Shown here: in pieces, positions 12,301 through 24,300 of the stretch | Layout: each line of letters starts with the position of its first letter | How positions within the stretch are numbered: position 1 is the first letter of the stretch | DNA from: Allodiplogaster sudhausi | Taxonomy: Eukaryota; Nematoda; Chromadorea; Rhabditida; Diplogasteridae | Length of the DNA stretch: 64,000 nucleotides | Direction of reading: 5' to 3' | NCBI GenBank assembly: GCA_945643635.1 | Contig: CALZFC010000066.1 | Coordinates: 574,501-638,500 of the forward strand | Made by a program: the position numbers and the translations under genes | Notes under the pieces: model-generated | Databases searched by the model: none | What the model was told of the DNA's origin: nothing | Seen by the model: the letters and a program-made list of their open reading frames with translations, nothing else

Positions 12301-15300
12301 TCTTCAGCATCAGCGCTTGCCTTTATAAGGCCATTGGTCAGCTTGCTGAGAAGCTTGTCGTGATCGTCCAGCTTCACTCTCAGCTCGCCAATGCGAGCGA
12401 GCTGTTCTTGTGCGAGAGGAAGACCTTCTTGCGCGAATGGCGACAGCTGTTGTTCCAGTTCGTCGAGCTGCTGTCGTGGCAGTGCATTGAGCGGTGACTC
12501 GTGAAGCTGGGCCAGTTGCAGAGCAATAGCGAGGACGATGCGATCTTTTTCTTCATCTTCTGCCTTCTTGATGGCTTCGTTGAGTTGTTCAGAAAGCTTG
12601 TTGAGTTCAAGAGGCAAAGCATCAACAGAAGCATGGTTTCGTGCAACATGATTTCGCGATCTTGCAGCTGCGCGGCTCTTGTCATCAAGAATATCGAGTT
12701 GAGCTGAGAGTGCCGGAAGCTCGTGCTGCTTCATGCTGTCGAGTGCCTGTTTACCCGGCTTGCTACCGATGACATCGGATAGGCGGGATAGCTCATCTTT
12801 CAGCTGTTTGGCAGACTCGGCGAGAAGCTCTTCATCCTTCGTCTCGGCATCAAGTTCAGCAACCAGATCGTCGTACTGCTTTTCGGTCTGCTCGACGTCG
12901 ACATCGAGGAAGCGAACATCTGCGTAGGCGTTCTCGAGAGGATCCAGGAGCTCCGAGAGTCTCTGGAGTTCGTTGGCGCAATCTCGCAGTTCGGCAAGCT
13001 TGTCTCGTGCCTCTGTCGCCTTTAGCAGATTGCTCTGAGCCTCTGGCAAGGAGCGCAATCCGCCGGATGTCAAATCTTGCAGCGGAGCTCGATGTTGCTC
13101 GAGCAGTTGATCGGCACGTTCGCGTGCAGCTACAAAGTCGTCCCAGTTGGCTGCACGATCTCGCAGGATTGGAAGGAGAGCGTCAGCAGAGTCGACGACG
13201 TTTGCCAGCTGTGCGACAGCTTCAGGTCTCACTGTATCAGCCGGCGATGCCTCGACAGTTCTTCTGGCTTCGTTTGTCGCCTCCTCGAGGTCGCTTGCTG
13301 TGCTTGCATAGGTAGTTGGGATGGCCTCTGCGTCACGGAGTAGCTTCTCACTGTCTTCGACGAGTTGCGCTAGCTTCTTAGCTAGACGAGCCGCTTCTTC
13401 GTTAGTTGCTTTCTGGTCGCGTGCTGCCTTGAGAGCGTCTTCTGCATTTTGACGGCGCAACTTTACCAGTTGAACCGCCCTCTTGGCCTCATCCAGAAGT
13501 GCATCATGCTCGGCCTTCTTGGCGTCATCAAGTTGATCTCGCGCAACTTCGTCTTGAAGTTTAGCGAGCAGCTCAGCCAAAGTCTTCTCGTCGTTCGTCA
13601 GTGCGCCAATGCGCTCTTGTAGAGAACGAGGATCGGTCGGTTCATCTTCTTGCGCCTTCGTGATGTCGAGAAGTTGCTCTTCAGCATCTTTCTTGAGAGC
13701 GTTGAAAGCAGCAAGTTTGGCGAGGTTGTCGCCAACTGCCTCTCCCAACTGCTTCAGGAGATCCTTGAGGCGCGAGAGATCCCATTCGCTCTTGGCGCGC
13801 AATTCTTCGGCAGCTGGATGCTCCTCCGGAAGACCGGCGAGAATGCTCTCGAGCTTCTGACGACGACCCTCGAGATCTTCAAGGGTTGCCTGCTGTTCAG
13901 CAAGTGTCGTGGGAAGCGCCTCTTCGGGCGCTGCCTCGGTCTTCTGGACGATGAGTTGATGGATGAGCTCGACTTCTGGCATGATGTCTGCGACCTGTGC
14001 GGCATGTGCTTGGCTTTCGCTTTCCTTGGCGAGCGCATCATGGAGCGCAGCGACTCTTGGCAGAAGATTGAGATAAACTGCTGAGCTGGTGGTGTACGGA
14101 TGCTCTGCTTGACGTCTCTGCTCCGCATCATTAATGCTCGGCTCGATTTCCTTCAGACGAGCGTCAATGCTCTTCAGAGCAGCAATGGCTGCTGATGGAT
14201 CGGCAAGCGATTTCGCTTCTGCCAAGCTCTTTTCAAGCTCTCGCAATACGCCGTCATTGTCGTTGAGATCCTTCAGGAGCTGCTTCTCGTCGTCGATTGC
14301 TCTAATCAGAGGCTGTTGCAGCTCCTTGGCAGTATTCCTGAGTTCCTGGACTCGTGCTGCAGCTGCAGTCGCTCCATCTTCAAGGGATGCAACAGGCACC
14401 TCATTGAGGCGAGCGAGCAAGCCGTTCAGTGCCTCGATGTCTCCAGCCACCTTCTCGACGGGCTGCGGATGCTTGCCATCATAATTCTTTTTGATCTCGT
14501 CGAGTTCTTTTTCGAGTGCCAGCAAGATGTCGTCGATTTCGGCGGCTTTCTGCTCCTTGTCAAGCTCTGCATTCTTCTTCGCAATCTCTTGACGGACCCG
14601 ATCGAGGATGTGCTCGACGTCCTTGCGAGTCTTCTCCGCTCGCTTCTTCTCTTCAGGAGCGTCGACGGCCAGCGTGGCGAGTTCTTCAAGCAGTGGCAGT
14701 GTCTCATTCTCAAGTTTTGTCTTGTCATCTTCGAGTTTGTGAATCTGATCGGAGAGAGACTCTTCTGGTGGAGATTTGCCCTTCTTGCCCTTCTTTCCTT
14801 TGCCTCGCAAAGGCTGAAGGTGACCGTCGACTTCTTCAGCATCAGCGCTTGCCTTTATAAGGCCATTGGTCAGCTTGCTGAGAAGCTTGTCGTGATCGTC
14901 CAGCTTCACTCTCAGCTCGCCAATGCGAGCGAGCTGTTCTTGTGCGAGAGGAAGACCTTCTTGCGCGAATGGCGACAGCTGTTGTTCCAGTTCGTCGAGC
15001 TGCTGTCGTGGCAGTGCATTGAGCGGTGACTCGTGAAGCTGGGCCAGTTGCAGAGCAATAGCGAGGACGATGCGATCTTTTTCTTCATCTTCTGCCTTCT
15101 TGATGGCTTCGTTGAGTTGTTCAGAAAGCTTGTTGAGTTCAAGAGGCAAAGCATCAACAGAAGCATGGTTTCGTGCAACATGATTTCGCGATCTTGCAGC
15201 TGCGCGGCTCTTGTCATCAAGAATATCGAGTTGAGCTGAGAGTGCCGGAAGCTCGTGCTGCTTCATGCTGTCGAGTGCCTGTTTACCCGGTTTGCTACCG

Positions 15301-18300
15301 ATGACATCGGATAGGCGGGATAGCTCATCTTTCAGCTGTTTGGCAGACTCGGCGAGAAGCTCTTCATCCTTCGTCTCGGCATCAAGTTCAGCAACCAGAT
15401 CGTCGTACTGCTTTTCGGTCTGCTCGACGTCGACATCGAGGAAGCGAACATCTGCGTAGGCGTTCTCGAGAGGATCCAGGAGCTCCGAGAGTCTCTGGAG
15501 TTCGTTGGCGCAATCTCGCAGTTCGGCAAGCTTGTCTCGTGCCTCTGTCGCCTTTAGCAGATTGCTCTGAGCCTCTGGCAAGGAGCGCAATCCGCCGGAT
15601 GTCAAATCTTGCAGCGGAGCTCGATGTTGCTCGAGCAGTTGATCGGCACGTTCGCGTGCAGCTACAAAGTCGTCCCAGTTGGCTGCACGATCTCGCAGGA
15701 TTGGAAGGAGAGCGTCAGCAGAGTCGACGACGTTTGCCAGCTGTGCGACAGCTTCAGGTCTCACTGTATCAGCCGGCGATGCCTCGACAGTTCTTCTGGC
15801 TTCGTTTGTCGCCTCCTCGAGGTCGCTTGCTGTGCTTGCATAGGTAGTTGGGATGGCCTCTGCGTCACGGAGTAGCTTCTCACTGTCTTCGACGAGTTGC
15901 GCTAGCTTCTTAGCTAGACGAGCCGCTTCTTCGTTAGTTGCTTCCTGGTCGCGTGCTGCCTTGAGAGCGTCTTCTGCATTTTGACGGCGCAACTTTACCA
16001 GTTGAACCGCCCTCTTGGCCTCATCCAGAAGTGCATCATGCTCGGCCTTCTTGGCGTCATCAAGTTGATCTCGCGCAACTTCGTCTTGAAGTTTAGCGAG
16101 CAGCTCAGCCAAAGTCTTCTCGTCGTTCGTCAGTGCGCCAATGCGCTCTTGTAGAGAACGAGGATCGGTCGGTTCATCTTCTTGCGCCTTCGTGATGTCG
16201 AGAAGTTGCTCTTCAGCATCTTTCTTGAGAGCGTTGAAAGCAGCAAGTTTGGCGAGGTTGTCGCCAACTGCCTCTCCCAACTGCTTCAGGAGATCCTTGA
16301 GGCGCGAGAGATCCCATTCGCTCTTGGCGCGCAATTCTTCGGCAGCTGGATGCTCCTCCGGAAGACCGGCGAGAATGCTCTCGAGCTTCTGACGACGACC
16401 CTCGAGATCTTCAAGGGTTGCCTGCTGTTCAGCAAGTGTCGTGGGAAGCGCCTCTTCGGGCGCTGCCTCGGTCTTCTGGACGATGAGTTGATGGATGAGC
16501 TCGACTTCTGGCATGATGTCTGCGACCTGTGCGGCATGTGCTTGGCTTTCGCTTTCCTTGGCGAGCGCATCATGGAGCGCAGCGACTCTTGGCAGAAGAT
16601 TGAGATAAACTGCTGAGCTTGTGGTGTACGGATGCTCTGCTTGACGTCTCTGCTCCGCATCATTAATGCTCGGCTCGATTTCCTTCAGACGAGCGTCAAT
16701 GCTCTTCAGAGCAGCAATGGCTGCTGATGGATCGGCAAGCGATTTCGCTTCTGCCAAGCTCTTTTCAAGCTCTCGCAATACGCCGTCATTGTCGTTGAGA
16801 TCCTTCAGGAGCTGCTTCTCGTCGTCGATTGCTCTAATCAGAGGCTGTTGCAGCTCCTTGGCAGTATTCCTGAGTTCCTGGACTCGTGCTGCAGCTGCAG
16901 TCGCTCCATCTTCAAGGGATGCAACAGGCACCTCATTGAGGCGAGCGAGCAAGCCGTTCAGTGCCTCGATGTCTCCAGCCACCTTCTCGACGGGCTGCGG
17001 ATGCTTGCCATCATAATTCTTTTTGATCTCGTCGAGTTCTTTGGCGAGTGCCAGCAAGATGTCGTCGATTTCGGCGGCTTTCTGCTCCTTGTCAAGCTCT
17101 GCATTCTTCTTCGCAATCTCTTGACGGACCCGATCGAGGATGTGCTCGACGTCCTTGCGAGTCTTCTCCGCTCGCTTCTTCTCTTCAGGAGCGTCGACGG
17201 CCAGCGTGGCGAGTTCTTCAAGCAGTGGCAGTGTCTCATTCTCAAGTTTTGTCTTGTCATCTTCGAGTTTGTGAATCTGATCGGAGAGAGACTCTTCTGG
17301 TGGAGATTTGCCCTTCTTGCCCTTCTTTCCTTTGCCTCGCAAAGGCTGAAGGTGACCGTCGACTTCTTCAGCATCAGCGCTTGCCTTTATAAGGCCATTG
17401 GTCAGCTTGCTGAGAAGCTTGTCGTGATCGTCCAGCTTCACTCTCAGCTCGCCAATGCGAGCGAGCTGTTCTTGTGCGAGAGGAAGACCTTCTTGCGCGA
17501 ATGGCGACAGCTGTTGTTCCAGTTCGTCGAGCTGCTGTCGTGGCAGTGCATTGAGCGGTGACTCGTGAAGCTGGGCCAGTTGCAGAGCAATAGCGAATAC
17601 GATGCGATCTTTTTCTTCATCTTCTGCCTTCTTGATGGCTTCGTTGAGTTGTTCAGCAAGCTTGTTGAGTTCAAGAGGCAAAGCATCAACAGAAGCATGG
17701 TTTCGTGCAACATGATTTCGCGATCTTGCAGCTGCGCGGCTCTTGTCATCAAGAATATCGAGTTGAGCTGAGAGTGCCGGAAGCTCGTGCTGCTTCATGC
17801 TGTCGAGTGCCTGTTTACCCAGTTTGCTACCGATGACATCGGATAGGCGGGATAGCTCATCTTTCAGCTGTTTGGCAGACTCGGCGAGAAGCTCTTCATC
17901 CTTCGTCTCGGCATCAAGTTCAGCAACCAGATAGTCGTACTGCTTTTCGGTCTGCTCGACGTCGACATCGAGGAAGCGAACATCTGCGTAGGCGTTCTCG
18001 AGAGGATCCAGGAGCTCCGAGAGTCTCTGGAGTTCGTTGGCGCAATCTCGCAGTTCGGCAAGCTTGTCTCGTGCCTCTGTCGCCTTTAGCAGATTGCTCT
18101 GAGCCTCTGGCAAGGAGCGCAATCCGCCGGATGTCAAATCTTGCAGCGGAGCTCGATGTTGCTCGAGCAGTTGATCGGCACGTTCGCGTGCAGCTACAAA
18201 GTCGTCCCAGTTGGCTGCACGATCTCGCAGGATTGGAAGGAGAGCGTCAGCAGAGTCGACGACGTTTGCCAGCTGTGCGACAGCTTCAGGTCTCACTGTA

Positions 18301-21300
18301 TCAGCCGGCGATGCCTCGACAGTTCTTCTGGCTTCGTTTGTCGCCTCCTCGAGGTCGCTTGCTGTGCTTGCATAGGTAGTTGGGATGGCCTCTGCGTCAC
18401 GGAGTAGCTTCTCACTGTCTTCGACGAGTTGCGCTAGCTTCTTAGCTAGACGAGCCGCTTCTTCGTTAGTTGCTTCCTGGTCGCGTGCTGCCATGAGAGC
18501 GTCTTCTGCATTTTGACGGCGCAACTTTACCAGTTGAACCGCCCTCTTGGCCTCATCCAGAAGTGCATCATGCTCGGCCTTCTTTGCGTCATCAAGTTGA
18601 TCTCGCGCAACTTCGTCTTGAAGTTTAGCGAGCAGCTCAGCCAAAGTCTTCTCGTCGTTCGTCAGTGCGCCAATGCGCTCTTGTAGAGAACGAGGATCGG
18701 TCGGTTCATCTTCTTGCGCCTTCGTGATGTCGAGAAGTTGCTCTTCAGCATCTTTCTTGAGAGCGTTGAAAGCAGCAAGTTTGGCGAGGTTGTCGCCAAC
18801 TGCCTCTCCCAACTGCTTCAGGAGATCCTTGAGGCGCGAGAGATCCCATTCGCTCTTGGCGCGCAATTCTTCGGCAGCTGGATGCTCCTCCGGAAGACCG
18901 GCGAGAATGCTCTCGAGCTTCTGACGACGACCCTCGAGATCTTCAAGGGTTGCCTGCTGTTCAGCAAGTGTCGTGGGAAGCGCCTCTTCGGGCGCTGCCT
19001 CGGTCTTCTGGACGATGAGTTGATGGATGAGCTCGACTTCTGGCATGATGTCTGCGACCTGTGCGGCATGTGCTTGGCTTTCGCTTTCCTTGGCGAGCGC
19101 ATCATGGAGCGCAGCGACTCTTGGCAGAAGATTGAGATCACTGCTGAGCTGGTGGTGTACGGATGCTCTGCTTGACGTCTCTGCTCCGCATCATTAATGC
19201 TCGGCTCGATTTCCTTCAGACGAGCGTCAATGCTCTTCAGAGCAGCAATGGCTGCTGATGGATCGGCAAGCGATTTCGCTTCTGCCAAGCTCTTTTCAAG
19301 CTCTCGCAATACGCCGTCATTGTCGTTGAGATCCTTCAGGAGCTGCTTCTCGTCGTCGATTGCTCTAATCAGAGGCTGTTGCAGCTCCTTGGCAGTATTC
19401 CTGAGTTCCTGGACTCGTGCTGCAGCTGCAGTCGCTCCATCTTCAAGGGATGCAACAGGCACCTCATTGAGGCGAGCGAGCAAGCCGTTCAGTGCCTCGA
19501 TGTCTCCAGCCACCTTCTCGACGGGCTGCGGATGCTTGCCATCATAATTCTTTTTGATCTCGTCGAGTTCTTTGGCGAGTGCCAGCAAGATGTCGTCGAT
19601 TTCGGCGGCTTTCTGCTCCTTGTCAAGCTCTGCATTCTTCTTCGCAATCTCTTGACGGACCCGATCGAGGATGTGCTCGACGTCCTTGCGAGTCTTCTCC
19701 GCTCGCTTCTTCTCTTCAGGAGCGTCGACGGCCAGCGTGGCGAGTTCTTCAAGCAGTGGCAGTGTCTCCTTCTCAAGTTTTGTCTTGTCATCTTCGAGTT
19801 TGTGAATCTGATCGGAGAGAGACTCTTCTGGTGGAGATTTGCCCTTCTTGCCCTTCTTTCCTTTGCCTCGCAAAGGCTGAAGGTGACCGTCGACTTCTTC
19901 AGCATCAGCGCTTGCCTTTATAAGGCCATTGGTCAGCTTGCTGAGAAGCTTGTCGTGATCGTCCAGCTTCACTCTCAGCTCGCCAATGCGAGCGAGCTGT
20001 TCTTGTGCGAGAGGAAGACCTTCTTGCGCGAATGGCGACAGCTGTTGTTCCAGTTCGTCGAGCTGCTGTCGTGGCAGTGCATTGAGCGGTGACTCGTGAA
20101 GCTGGGCCAGTTGCAGAGCAATAGCGAATACGATGCGATCTCTTTCTTCATCTTCTGCCTTCTTGATGGCTTCGTTGAGTTGTTCAGCAAGCTTGTTGAG
20201 TTCAAGAGGCAAAGCATCAACAGAAGCATGGTTTCGTGCAACATGATTTCGCGATCTTGCAGCTGCGCAGCTCTTGTCATCAAGAATATCGAGTTGAGCT
20301 GAGAGTGCCGGAAGCTCGTGCTGCTTCATGCTGTCGAGTGCCTGTTTACCCAGTTTGCTACCGATGACATCGGATAGGCGGGATAGCTCATCTTTCAGCT
20401 GTTTGGCAGACTCGGCGAGAAGCTCTTCATCCTTCGTCTCGGCATCAAGTTCAGCAACCAGATAGTCGTACTGCTTTTCGGTCTGCTCGACGTCGACATC
20501 GAGGAAGCGAACATCTGCGTAGGCGTTCTCGAGAGGATCCAGGAGCTCCGAGAGTCTCTGGAGTTCGTTGGCGCAATCTCGCAGTTCGGCAAGCTTGTCT
20601 CGTGCCTCTGTCGCCTTTAGCAGATTGCTCTGAGCCTCTGGCAAGGAGCGCAATCCGCCGGATGTCAAATCTTGCAGCGGAGCTCGATGTTGCTCGAGCA
20701 GTTGATCGGCACGTTCGCGTGCAGCTACAAAGTCGTCCCAGTTGGCTGCACGATCTCGCAGGATTGGAAGGAGAGCGTCAGCAGAGTCGACGACGTTTGC
20801 CAGCTGTGCGACAGCTTCAGGTCTCACTGTATCAGCCGGCGATGCCTCGACAGTTCTTCTGGCTTCGTTTGTCGCCTCCTCGAGGTCGCTTGCTGTGCTT
20901 GCATAGGTAGTTGGGATGGCCTCTGCGTCACGGAGTAGCTTCTCACTGTCTTCGACGAGTTGCGCTAGCTTCTTAGCTAGATGAGCCGCTTCTTCGTTAG
21001 TTGCTTCCTGGTCGCGTGCTGCCATGAGAGCGTCTTCTGCATTTTGACGGCGCAACTTTACCAGTTGAACCGCCCTCTTGGCCTCATCCAGAAGTGCATC
21101 ATGCTCGGTCTTCTTTGCGTCATCAAGTTGATCTCGCGCAACTTCGTCTTGAAGTTTAGCGAGCAGCTCAGCCAAAGTCTTCTCGTCGTTCGTCAGTGCG
21201 CCAATGCGCTCTTGTAGAGAACGAGGATCGGTCGGTTCATCTTCTTGCGCCTTCGTGATGTCGAGAAGTTGCTCTTCAGCATCTTTCTTGAGAGCGTTGA

Positions 21301-24300
21301 AAGCAGCAAGTTTGGCGAGGTTGTCGCCAACTGCCTCTCCCAACTGCTTCAGGAGATCCTTGAGGCGCGAGAGATCCCATTCGCTCTTGGCGCGCAATTC
21401 TTCGGCAGCTGGATGCTCCTCCGGAAGACCGGCGAGAATGCTCTCGAGCTTCTGACGACGACCCTCGAGATCTTCAAGGGTTGCCTGCTGTTCAGCAAGT
21501 GTCGTGGGAAGCGCCTCTTCGGGCGCTGCCTCGGTCTTCTGGACGATGAGTTGATGGATGAGCTCGACTTCTGGCATGATGTCTGCGACCTGTGCGGCAT
21601 GTGCTTGGCTTTCGCTTTCCTTGGCGAGCGCATCATGGAGCGCAGCGACTCTTGGCAGAAGATTGAGATCACCTGCTGAGCTGGTGGTGTACGGATGCTC
21701 TGCTTGACGTCTCTGCTCCGCATCATTAATGCTCGGCTCGATTTCCTTCAGACGAGCGTCAATGCTCTTCAGAGCAGCAATGGCTGCTGATGGATCGGCA
21801 AGCGATTTCGCTTCTGCCAAGCTCTTTTCAAGCTCTCGCAATACGCCGTCATTGTCGTTGAGATCCTTCAGGAGCTGCTTCTCGTCGTCGATTGCTCTAA
21901 TCAGAGGCTGTTGCAGCTCCTTGGCAGTATTCCTGAGTTCCTGGACTCGTGCTGCAGCTGCAGTCGCTCCATCTTCAAGGGATGCAACAGGCACCTCATT
22001 GAGGCGAGCGAGCAAGCCGTTCAGTGCCTCGATGTCTCCAGCCACCTTCTCGACGGGCTGCGGATGCTTGCCATCATAATTCTTTTTGATCTCGTCGAGT
22101 TCTTTGGCGAGTGCCAGCAAGATGTCGTCGATTTCGGCGGCTTTCTGCTCCTTGTCAAGCTCTGCATTCTTCTTCGCAATCTCTTGACGGACCCGATCGA
22201 GGATGTGCTCGACGTCCTTGCGAGTCTTCTCCGCTCGCTTCTTCTCTTCAGGAGCGTCGACGGCCAGCGTGGCGAGTTCTTCAAGCAGTGGCAGTGTCTC
22301 CTTCTCAAGTTTTGTCTTGTCATCTTCGAGTTTGTGAATCTGATCGGAGAGAGACTCTTCTGGTGGAGATTTGCCCTTCTTGCCCTTCTTTCCTTTGCCT
22401 CGCAAAGGCTGAAGGTGACCGTCGACTTCTTCAGCATCAGCGCTTGCCTTTATAAGGCCATTGGTCAGCTTGCTGAGAAGCTTGTCGTGATCGTCCAGCT
22501 TCACTCTCAGCTCGCCAATGCGAGCGAGCTGTTCTTGTGCGAGAGGAAGACCTTCTTGCGCGAATGGCGACAGCTGTTGTTCCAGTTCGTCGAGCTGCTG
22601 TCGTGGCAGTGCATTGAGCGGTGACTCGTGAAGCTGGGCCAGTTGCAGAGCAATAGCGAATACGATGCGATCTCTTTCTTCATCTTCTGCCTTCTTGATG
22701 GCTTCGTTGAGTTGTTCAGCAAGCTTGTTGAGTTCAAGAGGCAAAGCATCAACAGAAGCATGGTTTCGTGCAACATGATTTCGCGATCTTGCAGCTGCGC
22801 AGCTCTTGTCATCAAGAATATCGAGTTGAGCTGAGAGTGCCGGAAGCTCGTGCTGCTTCATGCTGTCGAGTGCCTGTTTACCCAGTTTGCTACCGATGAC
22901 ATCGGATAGGCGGGATAGCTCATCTTTCAGCTGTTTGGCAGACTCGGCGAGAAGCTCTTCATCCTTCGTCTCGGCATCAAGTTCAGCAACCAGATAGTCG
23001 TACTGCTTTTCGGTCTGCTCGACGTCGACATCGAGGAAGCGAACATCTGCGTAGGCGTTCTCGAGAGGATCCAGGAGCTCCGAGAGTCTCTGGAGTTCGT
23101 TGGCGCAATCTCGCAGTTCGGCAAGCTTGTCTCGTGCCTCTGTCGCCTTTAGCAGATTGCTCTGAGCCTCTGGCAAGGAGCGCAATCCGCCGGATGTCAA
23201 ATCTTGCAGCGGAGCTCGATGTTGCTCGAGCAGTTGATCGGCACGTTCGCGTGCAGCTACAAAGTCGTCCCAGTTGGCTGCACGATCTCGCAGGATTGGA
23301 AGGAGAGCGTCAGCAGAGTCGACGACGTTTGCCAGCTGTGCGACAGCTTCAGGTCTCACTGTATCAGCCGGCGATGCCTCGACAGTTCTTCTGGCTTCGT
23401 TTGTCGCCTCCTCGAGGTCGCTTGCTGTGCTTGCATAGGTAGTTGGGATGGCCTCTGCGTCACGGAGTAGCTTCTCACTGTCTTCGACGAGTTGCGCTAG
23501 CTTCTTAGCTAGACGAGCCGCTTCTTCGTTAGTTGCTTCCTGGTCGCGTGCTGCCATGAGAGCGTCTTCTGCATTTTGACGGCGCAACTTTACCAGTTGA
23601 ACCGCCCTCTTGGCCTCATCCAGAAGTGCATCATGCTCGGCCTTCTTTGCGTCATCAAGTTGATCTCGCGCAACTTCGTCTTGAAGTTTAGCGAGCAGCT
23701 CAGCCAAAGTCTTCTCGTCGTTCGTCAGTGCGCCAATGCGCTCTTGTAGAGAACGAGGATCGGTCGGTTCATCTTCTTGCGCCTTCGTGATGTCGAGAAG
23801 TTGCTCTTCAGCATCTTTCTTGAGAGCGTTGAAAGCAGCAAGTTTGGCGAGGTTGTCGCCAACTGCCTCTCCCAACTGCTTCAGGAGATCCTTGAGGCGC
23901 GAGAGATCCCATTCGCTCTTGGCGCGCAATTCTTCGGCAGCTGGATGCTCCTCCGGAAGACCGGCGAGAATGCTCTCGAGCTTCTGACGACGACCCTCGA
24001 GATCTTCAAGGGTTGCCTGCTGTTCAGCAAGTGTCGTGGGAAGCGCCTCTTCGGGCGCTGCCTCGGTCTTCTGGACGATGAGTTGATGGATGAGCTCGAC
24101 TTCTGGCATGATGTCTGCGACCTGTGCGGCATGTGCTTGGCTTTCGCTTTCCTTGGCGAGCGCATCATGGAGCGCAGCGACTCTTGGCAGAAGATTGAGA
24201 TCACCTGCTGAGCTGTTGGTGTACGGATGCTCTGCTTGACGTCTCTGCTCCGCATCATTAATGCTCGGCTCGATTTCCTTCAGACGAGCGTCAATGCTCT

